NCBI GenBank assembly: GCA_937892995.1
Contig: CALBJS010000149.1
Coordinates: forward strand, 1-9,978
DNA: 9,978 nt
Source of the DNA: an uncultured Peptococcaceae bacterium
GTDB lineage: Bacteria; Bacillota; Desulfitobacteriia; Desulfitobacteriales; Syntrophobotulaceae
Direction: 5' to 3'
Of this stretch, positions 1 to 5,983 are shown piece after piece. How positions within the stretch are numbered: the first letter of the stretch is position 1; the number at the start of each line of letters is the position of its first letter. The position numbers and the translations under genes are program-made. The notes beneath the pieces are model-generated. The model saw only the letters and a list, made by a program, of their open reading frames with translations, did no database searches and was not told the DNA's origin.

Positions 1-236
1 TGTCCAAAATCCACAAACGGTGAATATTCCAACCCAATTCCCCGGCAGGGTTTTCCCACCAGTCCAAAATCCACAAACGGTGAATATTCCAACCCAAGGA
101 GGTCCTGACCGGTGCCTTTACTGCTTACATGCTCAGCAATACTGGCCCCAGTGCCCTTATATCCGCTATTCTTAGCCGTTCCTTCATTCACCCTTTGAAA
201 CCCGTCAGCATAAACCTTCTCTTGACCGGGCTTAGT
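1..236 (-). other. Open frame on the minus strand running off the left edge; unrecognised
   Basis: On the minus strand a frame is open from 236 down to the window edge (about 78 codons) after an in-frame TAA at 239-237. It contains no ATG. A GTG lies inside it, but without a well-spaced ribosome site. The frame crosses both copies of the 36-bp repeat, so GLEYSPFVDFG is encoded twice. The part at 98-240 is about 50% GC, against roughly 40% for the neighbouring genes. It could be a fragment of an acquired gene or simply a chance open frame over an IS end. I do not recognise the protein and assign no function. Confidence 0.15.
2..97. repeat. Two-copy 36-bp direct repeat, 60-bp period (possible insertion-sequence end)
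   Basis: Positions 2-37 and 62-97 are identical over 36 bp and begin GTCCAAAATCCACAAACGG. A 24-bp unrelated gap (38-61) separates them. The base before the first copy is T, giving a TGT terminus at position 1; before the second copy it is A. Duplicated subterminal blocks and a TGT-type end are known from IS21-family elements, so this may be an IS end with two transposase-binding blocks. No transposase lies in the window. The element could be decayed, or the window may begin where an assembly broke at a repeat. Because the period is a multiple of three, a tandem repeat inside a protein reading leftwards is an alternative. Confidence 0.6.
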
Positions 237-262
237 TTATGAAAAGAAGAGGGGGTTTCAGA

Positions 263-1501
263 GTGCAAGAATTTGCCGTGCTCGATCTTGAGACAACAGG
301 ATTATTTCCGGAAAAGTATGACAGAATTATTGAGATAGCTATTATTACCCTTAACCCCAGGGGGGAGATTATCGATAGCTATGAAACCTTGGTCAACCCT
401 GAACGGGATTTAGGGCCTACTCATATTCACAAAATTTCTGCGGGGATGGTTTATGATGCTCCCAGATTTATTGATATTGCCGGAGATGTCGTTCAACATT
501 TAGCTGGAAAACACCTGGTTGGACATAACATTTCCTATGATTATCGTTTTCTGAAACAAGAATTTAAGAGACTTGACATTGATATTCCTGAATCGCAATT
601 GTCCTGCACCCTAAATATCTCTAGGCAAGTTGAACCGGATTTGCCCTGCAGAAAGCTCGAATTCCTTTGTCAATATTTCAATATTACTCATGAGAATAAA
701 CATTCCGCATTTTCGGATTGCTATGCAACTGTGATGTTATTTCAAACGTTATTGAGAAAGCATCAGTTGGAATTCCTGAAAGATACTTCTGACTGGGAAC
801 AATTTTGGCCGGAGTTGCCAGTGAATAACATTCAATATAAACGTAAGCAATACGAGAAGAAGGAAAAGGGTAGCTATATCAGCCATTTGATCGAAAGATT
901 GCCTAACTCTTCATTTGGTGAAGTGGAATCCTTAGACTATTTGAATCTGCTTGATCATATTTTAGCCGATAGAAGAATAAACCCCCAAGAGTCTGAAGCT
1001 CTGTTTAAGTTTGCGGCAATACATAACTTATCAAAACAAGCCGTAATCTCCCTGCATAACACTTATCTGAAAAATTTAGTTAAGATTGCTCTTCTGGATG
1101 GCGTTATAACGGAAGCGGAAATGAATGATATTCGGGAGGTCGCAGCTATTCTTAATATTTGCTCGGGGGATCTTGATAAAACCATTGATTTGTGTAAAAG
1201 CAATTTGTCTAAAAGCGAATTTACAGATAAACTTATCGGCAGAGAGTATCAAGGGAAATCTGTCTGCTTTACAGGGACATTGAGCAGTATGGCATATGGC
1301 AGGCTGCTTACCCGTGAAGAAGCTCAAAGTATCGCTTTAGAACATGGTTTGATTATTAAGAGCGGAGTAACGAAAGATTTAGATTTCTTAGTTGCTGCAG
1401 ACCCCGACTCTATGTCCGGAAAAGCTAAGAAAGCCAGACAGTATAATATTAAAATTATGGCTGAACAAGCCTTCTGGAATATGTTGGGCGTCCAGTTTTA
1501 A
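263..1501 (+). CDS. DnaQ-like DEDDh 3'-5' exonuclease with TerB-like and BRCT domains
   Basis: This is a predicted cytoplasmic exonuclease acting on DNA or RNA ends. I chose the GTG at 263 because AGAGGGGG (248-255) precedes it by 7 nt; an in-frame ATG at 239 has no ribosome site. Numbered from 263 (412 aa), the DEDDh motifs are DLETTG (D8, E10), HNISYD (H88, D93) and HSAFSD (H147, D152), so all catalytic residues are present. Residues about 228-298 resemble a TerB-type helical domain, including LLDGVITEAE. Residues about 328-412 form a BRCT domain of the bacterial DNA-ligase type (KSVCFTGTLSS near the start). Nuclease plus BRCT suggests recruitment to damaged or nicked DNA, which is an inference. 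It is not the replicative epsilon subunit of PolC, which is embedded in the polymerase. It appears to be transcribed alone and is closed by a terminator 20 nt downstream. Confidence 0.88.
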   Translation: MQEFAVLDLETTGLFPEKYDRIIEIAIITLNPRGEIIDSYETLVNPERDLGPTHIHKISAGMVYDAPRFIDIAGDVVQHLAGKHLVGHNISYDYRFLKQEFKRLDIDIPESQLSCTLNISRQVEPDLPCRKLEFLCQYFNITHENKHSAFSDCYATVMLFQTLLRKHQLEFLKDTSDWEQFWPELPVNNIQYKRKQYEKKEKGSYISHLIERLPNSSFGEVESLDYLNLLDHILADRRINPQESEALFKFAAIHNLSKQAVISLHNTYLKNLVKIALLDGVITEAEMNDIREVAAILNICSGDLDKTIDLCKSNLSKSEFTDKLIGREYQGKSVCFTGTLSSMAYGRLLTREEAQSIALEHGLIIKSGVTKDLDFLVAADPDSMSGKAKKARQYNIKIMAEQAFWNMLGVQF

Positions 1502-1520
1502 AATGTTTGAATAATAATAT

Positions 1521-1556
1521 AAAACCTCTCGGGCGAAATGCTCAGGAGGTTTTTTC
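1521..1556 (+). terminator. Rho-independent terminator of the exonuclease gene
   Basis: AAAACCTC (1521-1528) pairs with GAGGTTTT (1546-1553). The stem continues inward through GGGC (1531-1534) with GCTC (1540-1543), around the loop GAAAT. A run of six T (1550-1555) closes the 3' side. It begins 20 nt after the exonuclease stop codon. Confidence 0.85.
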
Positions 1557-1680
1557 TCAGTAAAGAAACCCAAATCTTATACCTTAGCAGTTCTATATCT
1601 GAGTGCCGGAATCTCCATTCTCGGCCAATTTTAATAGCCGTAAGCCTTTTATCCTTAATCATGTTGTAAATGGTTCATAG

Positions 1681-1833
1681 ACTTCATTACCGCAGTTTCC
1701 ACAGATTAAGCAGAGAGGTTATACTTCCGGTAAGGCAAGAATCCGGTTTGTCGTCTATTGGCTGAAAGAAGAGACAGAGCAGGAAGTTAGAATTGTGCTG
1801 CCGGAGCTTTATTTTGAGAGGAATGGTGTATAA
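1681..1833 (+). pseudogene. Unrecognised C-terminal gene fragment
   Basis: A 50-codon frame follows an in-frame TAG (1678-1680), has no start codon and ends at TAA (1831-1833). Its composition is protein-like, with alternating hydrophobic and charged residues (for example RIRFVVYWLKEE, then EVRIVLPELYFE). It reads like the beta-strand-rich C-terminal end of a protein whose N-terminal part is lost. I do not recognise the family. It lies just upstream of recombinase-like pieces on the same strand and may belong to the same decayed element. Confidence 0.25.
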
Positions 1834-2190
1834 AGGCTATCTGCCGAGTCTCTACTCAGCTCCCACATCACTTCTGTGAAGGTTTTCTGATCAAGTTCCA
1901 GGATGAAAGTCTGACCTAAAATCGGAAGTACTTCAAATAGAAGAAGGAGATACTAATGAAAATATGTTTAGGGTAAAAGATACAAATAGCCGCTTATTTC
2001 TTATGTTGCGGGATTAATTACCCTGTTTTCTAGCTACTCGATATGAAGAACGGATTTGAACGGGCGGATAAGGAAATGGTGGCCTATTGACGTGCTACTA
2101 TATGAGTTAATGCTCAAAACGCTGGATCATATTAAAATTGGACTTGATGGGGAACTAACGGTGATATTCCTTGCCGGAACAAGAATTTAA
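1821..2190 (+). pseudogene. Possible remnant of a large serine recombinase
   Basis: Two pieces appear on one strand in the order expected for a serine recombinase. Near 1836-1859 a frame reads AICRVSTQ, resembling the N-terminal (A)xYxRVST block that surrounds the catalytic serine; it stops after about 20 more codons. At 2047-2190 a 47-codon frame ends DGELTVIFLAGTRI before TAA, similar to the C-terminal strand pair of large serine recombinases (often ending ...FKDGTEI). Only about 350 bp separate the two, where an intact gene would need over 1 kb. This would be an internally deleted, frameshifted relic. The matches are short and I hold the call loosely. Confidence 0.3.
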
Positions 2191-2205
2191 TAATATAAAC
2201 TAGGA

Positions 2206-2252
2206 ATCCGCAGGGCTAGTTGATAATGCTGACCCTGCGGGTATCTTTATTT
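2206..2252 (+). terminator. Stem-loop, probable weak terminator
   Basis: CCGCAGGG (2208-2215) pairs perfectly with CCCTGCGG (2233-2240), extended by a T-G and an A-T pair outside, around a 17-nt loop. A T-rich but interrupted tract follows (ATCTTTATTTG). It lies 18 nt after the stop of the recombinase-like remnant, so it is probably that gene's old terminator. It also shields the radical SAM genes from upstream transcription. Confidence 0.55.
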
Positions 2253-2263
2253 GTATATTTTAC

Positions 2264-2294
2264 TTGTTTAATTATTATAAGAAGATTGTATAAT
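2264..2294 (+). promoter_or_regulatory. Candidate promoter of the radical SAM operon
   Basis: A perfect TATAAT (2289-2294) is preceded by TTGTTT (2264-2269) with a 19-bp spacer, longer than the ideal 17. It is the best sigma-A-like match between the stem-loop at 2208-2240 and the first radical SAM start. Transcription would begin near 2301, leaving a leader of about 170 nt. Confidence 0.4.
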
Positions 2295-2300
2295 TAGCTT

Positions 2301-2468
2301 ATAAAAACCGAGAAAACAATCATATTACAGTTTCTGGTAATGAATTTGGATCGTAGGCAAATAGCTTACAAGTGTGGAGACTGATGGTTGCAACATTATG
2401 AAAATTCCAGTGCAATACTATAGAAAAAGTACTTGCAAAAACACTGTGTGAAAGTAGGGCCGGTTTTT
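2301..2468 (+). other. Leader of the radical SAM operon; no recognised RNA element
   Basis: I see no known riboswitch signature in this stretch. It holds two tiny frames. ATG 2341-2343 starts a 14-codon frame ending KCGD. ATG 2398-2400 starts MKIPVQYYRKSTCKNTV and stops at 2449-2451, 17 nt before the radical SAM start. Neither has a good ribosome site. The leader could simply be untranslated. Confidence 0.3.
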
Positions 2469-3371
2469 ATGAAACTCATAACATTTGCAAAATTTGTATT
2501 ATTTGGCATAGACACTATTCTATTTAAGCGGAAAAATCCTATATTCGCAACAATGATTCTTACCGACAAATGCAATTTATTATGTAAGCATTGTGCGGTC
2601 AACAACGTACATTCTGAGATTTACTCTTATTCACAAATCAGGAAAGACATGCACACTTTATTCGCAAAAGGAGTACGCGTTCTTAGTTTATCAGGCGGGG
2701 AGGTCTTTTTGTGGCAGGATGGCGGGAAAACACTGCACGATCTGGTTAAGGAAGCAAAGGAAATCGGATTTCCGATTGTGACTGTCGCTACAAACGGAAC
2801 CTTTCCGATAGACATTCCAGAAGCCGATTTTATCCTTGTAAGTCTGGACGGAGGGAAAGAAATTCATAATTTGATTCGCGGAAATACGTTTAATAAAATA
2901 ATTAACAACATTAGAGCTTCGAAGCCGGACAAAGTATTTGTTTTTATGACAATAAACCGATTGAACAAGGCGGAAATCCCCGAGGTTTGTAGAATTGCCA
3001 AGGAAGAGAAAAATATTAAGGCTGTTTCGTTTAACTTTCACACTCCATTTCCAGGAACCGAGGAACTTACCTTAAGCGTTTCGGAAAAAGAGCAATGCTG
3101 TTCTGTTATCTCTAAAATGATCAAAGAAAATTTTCCTGTATCAAATCTGGAAACAGCATTTAAGCATATTTGTCACAATAACTTTCCAAAGCCATGTCAT
3201 CAAAATGTTGTCATGGAAAACGGAAACTTACTTGTTTGCAACCGCTGTATTCAAATTGACGGCTTATGCGACCAATGCGGATATTTTTTGACCGCAGAAT
3301 TTACACTGATGTTTAACGGCAACCTTCGGGTAATCTTTGACATGCTGCGAACCTATCTGAAATATGTATAA
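2469..3371 (+). CDS. Radical SAM protein with C-terminal cysteine-rich domain (paralogue A)
   Basis: This is a predicted S-adenosylmethionine radical enzyme carrying a [4Fe-4S] cluster; its substrate is unknown. I use ATG 2469 (300 aa) rather than an in-frame TTG at 2433, because the sequence from 2469 aligns from residue 1 with the next gene. The ribosome site is poor. The cluster motif is C35-x3-C39-x2-C42 (TDKCNLLCKHC), and SGGE at 75-78 is the SAM-binding glycine motif. ATNGTFP (107-113) and SLDGGKEIH (125-133) are typical barrel strands. Near the C-terminus C243, C257, C260, C267 and C270 could hold an auxiliary cluster, in a SPASM- or twitch-like manner but with different spacing. The first ~20 residues are hydrophobic and end FKRK, so membrane contact is possible. 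HpnH-like radical SAM proteins share this general layout, but I do not assign that role. Confidence 0.82.
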   Translation: MKLITFAKFVLFGIDTILFKRKNPIFATMILTDKCNLLCKHCAVNNVHSEIYSYSQIRKDMHTLFAKGVRVLSLSGGEVFLWQDGGKTLHDLVKEAKEIGFPIVTVATNGTFPIDIPEADFILVSLDGGKEIHNLIRGNTFNKIINNIRASKPDKVFVFMTINRLNKAEIPEVCRIAKEEKNIKAVSFNFHTPFPGTEELTLSVSEKEQCCSVISKMIKENFPVSNLETAFKHICHNNFPKPCHQNVVMENGNLLVCNRCIQIDGLCDQCGYFLTAEFTLMFNGNLRVIFDMLRTYLKYV

Positions 3372-3413
3372 CCCTGCTACCGCTTTCAACAAATTCCCTT
3401 GGGAGGTGCTTCC

Positions 3414-4316
3414 ATGAAAATATCATCCTTTTTGACCCTTTCCGTTTATGGTATAAAATCAATTATTTTCAAAAATAAAAAGCCTATTCTGGGTACCATC
3501 ATTCTTACCGACAAATGTAATTTATCGTGCAAGCATTGTGCAGTTAATAATATAACAGCGGTAATTTACCCGTATGCGCAAATTCAAAAAGAGATGCAGA
3601 GCTTATTCAAGAGCGGTGTTCGTATCCTTTTCTTTTGCGGAGGGGAAACTTGCTTATGGGCCGACGGCGATAAAAACGTGAAAGATCTTATCAGAGAAGC
3701 GAAAAAGATGGGATTTCTGTATGTTATTCTTGTGACAAATGGCACTTTCCCACTGGATATTCCTGAAGCCGATCTTATCCTTTTAAGCTTGGATGGCGAT
3801 AAGGAAATACACAACATGATTCGTGGGGACACATTTGACACGATCATGGGCAATGTTCGATCAGCAACGACGGATAAGATTGTGCTTTATATGGCTATTA
3901 ACCAAATAAATAAAGAAGAAATCCCCAAGGTGTGTAAAATCGCCAAGGAAGAAAAAAACGTTATGGCCATATCCTTTAACTTTCACACACCGTATACGGG
4001 AACCGAATACCTTGCTTTAAGCGCAGCCGAAAGAGAACGGTGTTGTCATATTATTTCCGAGATGATTAAAGAAAATGTTCCGGTATTCAATTTGCAAAGT
4101 GCCTTTCCCTACATTGTTCACAATAAATTTCCAACCCCATGCTATCAGTGTGTGGTTATGGAAAACGGGAAATTGTCGACTTGCGGCCGATGTGTTCATA
4201 TTCACGGTTTGTGTGAGCAATGCGGATATTTTTTCGCCGCAGAATATGCCCTTGTATTTAAAGGAAACATTCGAGTGATTTTTGATATGCTGAAAACCTA
4301 TTTGAAATATATTTAG
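3414..4316 (+). CDS. Radical SAM protein with C-terminal cysteine-rich domain (paralogue B)
   Basis: This is the tandem paralogue of the preceding gene: also exactly 300 aa, alignable without a gap, with about 183 of 300 residues identical by hand count. The start is ATG 3414 with GGGAGGTG (3401-3408) at good spacing; an in-frame TTG at 3399 overlaps that site and is unlikely. The motifs are C35-x3-C39-x2-C42 (TDKCNLSCKHC) and CGGE at 75-78. The C-terminal cysteines are C243, C246, C257, C260, C267 and C270, one more than paralogue A, which has N246. It also has extra cysteines at 75 and 80, flanking GGE, where A has S and F. These differences suggest divergent function or a different auxiliary cluster. 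It lies 42 nt after A and 4 nt before the HemN-like gene, so the three are very likely cotranscribed. Substrate unknown. Confidence 0.84.
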   Translation: MKISSFLTLSVYGIKSIIFKNKKPILGTIILTDKCNLSCKHCAVNNITAVIYPYAQIQKEMQSLFKSGVRILFFCGGETCLWADGDKNVKDLIREAKKMGFLYVILVTNGTFPLDIPEADLILLSLDGDKEIHNMIRGDTFDTIMGNVRSATTDKIVLYMAINQINKEEIPKVCKIAKEEKNVMAISFNFHTPYTGTEYLALSAAERERCCHIISEMIKENVPVFNLQSAFPYIVHNKFPTPCYQCVVMENGKLSTCGRCVHIHGLCEQCGYFFAAEYALVFKGNIRVIFDMLKTYLKYI

Positions 4317-4320
4317 CGGG

Positions 4321-5580
4321 GTGGATGCGTTGATTTTTACTTCATTGATGCAAGTATGGCTGACCAGAAGCTTGAAACCTTTTATATTCGAAAATAACAG
4401 CGAGCCTTTGGATTTTCAGTCGGTTGAAAATCTCGGCCTGTATGTTCATATTCCATTTTGTCGAACGCTTTGCGGATTTTGTCCGTATTGCAAGGTCGTT
4501 TATCAAAGCGAAGCAGCAAAGCAATATAAGTCGGCATTGCTTAAGGAAATAACTCTTACAGCCAGCTCGCTCAGCGAAAAAAAGGAGGTCACAAGCCTTT
4601 ATTTCGGGGGCGGAACCCCTGCTTTGATGATCGATGATATCAAAGATATGATAGACCATATCAAAAAATATTTTATTGTTCGAGACGGCATAGGGGTAGA
4701 GCTGCATCCCAACGATGTAGGCGAAGAAACTCTGTTAAAATTGAAGGATGCCGGAGTAACAATGATAAGCATCGGTATGCAGTCCTTTGACAGCCATTGC
4801 CTTCGTGCTCTTGGCAGAAGCATGCCCGACTATAGCCAAATATTCGAGGCGATCAACAAGGTGAAATTCGATGTTGTCGATATGGATCTGATTTTCGGAA
4901 TTCCCGGCCAGAATATTGAGATTTTAAAAAACGACATAAAAACAGCCTTTGAAAACGGGGCGACCCAAATCTCAACCTATCCGTTTATTGATTTTACTTA
5001 TGCTAACAATAGGAATAAACCCCAGACGCAAAAAGAAAAGAAAAAAATGCTTGAGGAGATCACGCATCTTGCCGAACGCTGCGGTTACGTTCGCACGTCT
5101 GTATGGACATTTGCAAAACCGCAAACCGGCAAATATTCCTCGGTAACTAGAGATAACTTTCTTGGTTTTGGAATTTCTGCTACTACTTTGTTAAAGGAAC
5201 AATTTAAAATAAACACATTTTCGTTGGATGGATATTCTCAGAGAATTGATCAAGATGAGCTTCCGACCTCACTTACACTCAAATTTTCAGAAAGGCAAAG
5301 AATGGTCTATTATCTGTTCTGGAATGCCTATTCTATGCAAATTGATTTACAAATGTTTGAAGAGTTCTTCAATAAACCGCTGACAGGAATATTTGGCTTC
5401 GAACTTTGGATTTGTACTTTGTTGGGTTTTATTAAAAAGGATTCACACAAATACCACTTAACAGCCCGCGGTGCGTATTACTACCACCGAATTGAACAGA
5501 TCTATACTACTGCCTATATTGATAAAATGTGGAATGTATCAGGAAAAATAGCTTTTCCTGACGAGATCATCTTGAGATAA
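4321..5580 (+). CDS. HemN/HemW-like radical SAM protein
   Basis: This belongs to the coproporphyrinogen-dehydrogenase-like radical SAM superfamily. LYVHIPFC leads into C47-x3-C51-x2-C54, followed by PYC57. GGGTP is at 96-100, SIGMQSFD-x6-LGR at 150-166, DLIFGIPGQ at 189-197, and FLGFGISATTL at 280-290 where HemW and HemN have a LGFGxGA block. Residues about 320-390 look like the winged-helix tail of the family. True HemN has CxxxCxFCxC; here the fourth cysteine is one residue further on. It is probably neither heme-biosynthetic HemN nor the HemW chaperone but a dedicated partner of the two radical SAM paralogues upstream. HemN-like class C methyltransferases are one precedent. The start is uncertain: GTG 4321 is 4 nt after the previous stop, whereas TTG 4330 is preceded by GGGGTGG (4318-4324). 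Confidence 0.78.
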   Translation: MDALIFTSLMQVWLTRSLKPFIFENNSEPLDFQSVENLGLYVHIPFCRTLCGFCPYCKVVYQSEAAKQYKSALLKEITLTASSLSEKKEVTSLYFGGGTPALMIDDIKDMIDHIKKYFIVRDGIGVELHPNDVGEETLLKLKDAGVTMISIGMQSFDSHCLRALGRSMPDYSQIFEAINKVKFDVVDMDLIFGIPGQNIEILKNDIKTAFENGATQISTYPFIDFTYANNRNKPQTQKEKKKMLEEITHLAERCGYVRTSVWTFAKPQTGKYSSVTRDNFLGFGISATTLLKEQFKINTFSLDGYSQRIDQDELPTSLTLKFSERQRMVYYLFWNAYSMQIDLQMFEEFFNKPLTGIFGFELWICTLLGFIKKDSHKYHLTARGAYYYHRIEQIYTTAYIDKMWNVSGKIAFPDEIILR

Positions 5581-5715
5581 AATTGTGGAAAAGAAGGCTA
5601 TCAGCCTTTAATTGCTTCGATTAACTTCTTGGTACCGAATCCAGTAAGTCTGATCAGGGGTTATTATGTTATTTTTTTTGCGTTTTCCTTGATTCTTAGG
5701 GCGAGTTCTGTTAAA

Positions 5716-5736
5716 ATTAATTGGTCATTAATTGGT
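5716..5736 (+). repeat. Tandem 10-bp direct repeat ATTAATTGGT
   Basis: ATTAATTGGT occurs at 5716-5725 and again at 5727-5736, an 11-bp period of about one helical turn. Copies on the same DNA face could be a regulator site. The sequence is AT-rich, so chance is possible. It lies about 180 bp before the tig promoter. Confidence 0.4.
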
Positions 5737-5758
5737 TAAAATCTTCAAGAAGCTTAGT

Positions 5759-5824
5759 AAAGGGGAAGCGAAAGTTTCCCCTTTCTGAAGTTATTGTTCG
5801 TGGGAATTATCCCGGATTTTTTTT
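5759..5824 (+). terminator. Probable terminator region of the radical SAM operon
   Basis: AAAGGGGAAGC (5759-5769) pairs with GTTTCCCCTTT (5774-5784) around a GAAA tetraloop, a very stable hairpin. It is followed directly by only three T before CTG, so termination there may be weak. A second small stem, GGGA/TCCC (5802-5805 with 5810-5813), ends near eight T (5817-5824). Together they probably end transcription before tig. Confidence 0.5.
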
Positions 5825-5917
5825 GCTTGATTTGGCTGTTTTTGATAATCAACTAATTCCTTATTAATAGAATCTCTTTTTGGAGGTTTGCGTTTTAACT
5901 AATAGGGAAAGAATATC

Positions 5918-5946
5918 TTGGAAAGAAAAAACAAATAATATATAAA
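5918..5946 (+). promoter_or_regulatory. Sigma-A-type promoter of tig-clpX
   Basis: TTGGAA (5918-5923) and TATAAA (5941-5946) are separated by exactly 17 bp. The start site would fall near 5953, about 30 nt before the tig start codon. The surroundings are very AT-rich, so other -10 registers are possible. Confidence 0.5.
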
Positions 5947-5983
5947 TATATAAAATATATTGAAAATCCAAGGAGGAGCAGGC

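Larger units (their letters stand above)
1557..2205. other. Gene-free stretch with broken reading frames
   Basis: No intact gene is visible on either strand here. Short plus-strand frames look protein-like but lack starts and are interrupted. They are the 1681-1833 frame and scattered serine-recombinase-like pieces at about 1821-2190. One strong ribosome site, GAAGGAGAT, stands before an ATG near 1956, but that frame stops after six codons (MKICLG). The picture fits a decayed mobile element or an eroded gene cluster rather than a functional intergenic region. Confidence 0.55.
5581..5917. other. Intergenic stretch between the radical SAM operon and tig
   Basis: There is no gene here. It holds a 6-bp mini-hairpin just after the HemN-like stop (AAGGCT 5594-5599 with AGCCTT 5603-5608), a 10-bp direct repeat (5716-5736), and a strong GAAA-loop stem (5759-5784). 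A second small stem, GGGA-ATTA-TCCC (5802-5813), is followed by eight T (5817-5824). Termination of the radical SAM operon is the likely function of part of it. Confidence 0.5.

Noticed and set aside
2..97. The two 36-bp repeats as the end of a CRISPR array
   Set aside because: Only two copies, a 24-bp spacer that is short for a 36-bp repeat, no further copies to the right and no cas gene in the window.
2433..2468. TTG 2433 as the start of the first radical SAM protein
   Set aside because: It has no ribosome site, and the paralogue aligns from residue 1 of the ATG 2469 version, giving 300 residues in both.
2301..2468. A cobalamin or SAM riboswitch in the radical SAM leader
   Set aside because: I could not find the conserved blocks of either class, although a riboswitch would be plausible there.
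4342..4707. 121-codon minus-strand frame inside the HemN-like gene
   Set aside because: The plus-strand frame carries all HemN motifs; the reverse frame is an antisense shadow.
5594..5608. Mini-hairpin after the HemN-like gene as a terminator
   Set aside because: The stem is only 6 bp with a 3-nt loop and is followed by TAATTGC, not a T run. The structures at 5759-5824 are better candidates.
5960..5983. Upstream in-frame TTG as the tig start
   Set aside because: It would run through the AAGGAGG ribosome site that perfectly serves ATG 5984, and the family begins with the MVVKVDK-like segment.
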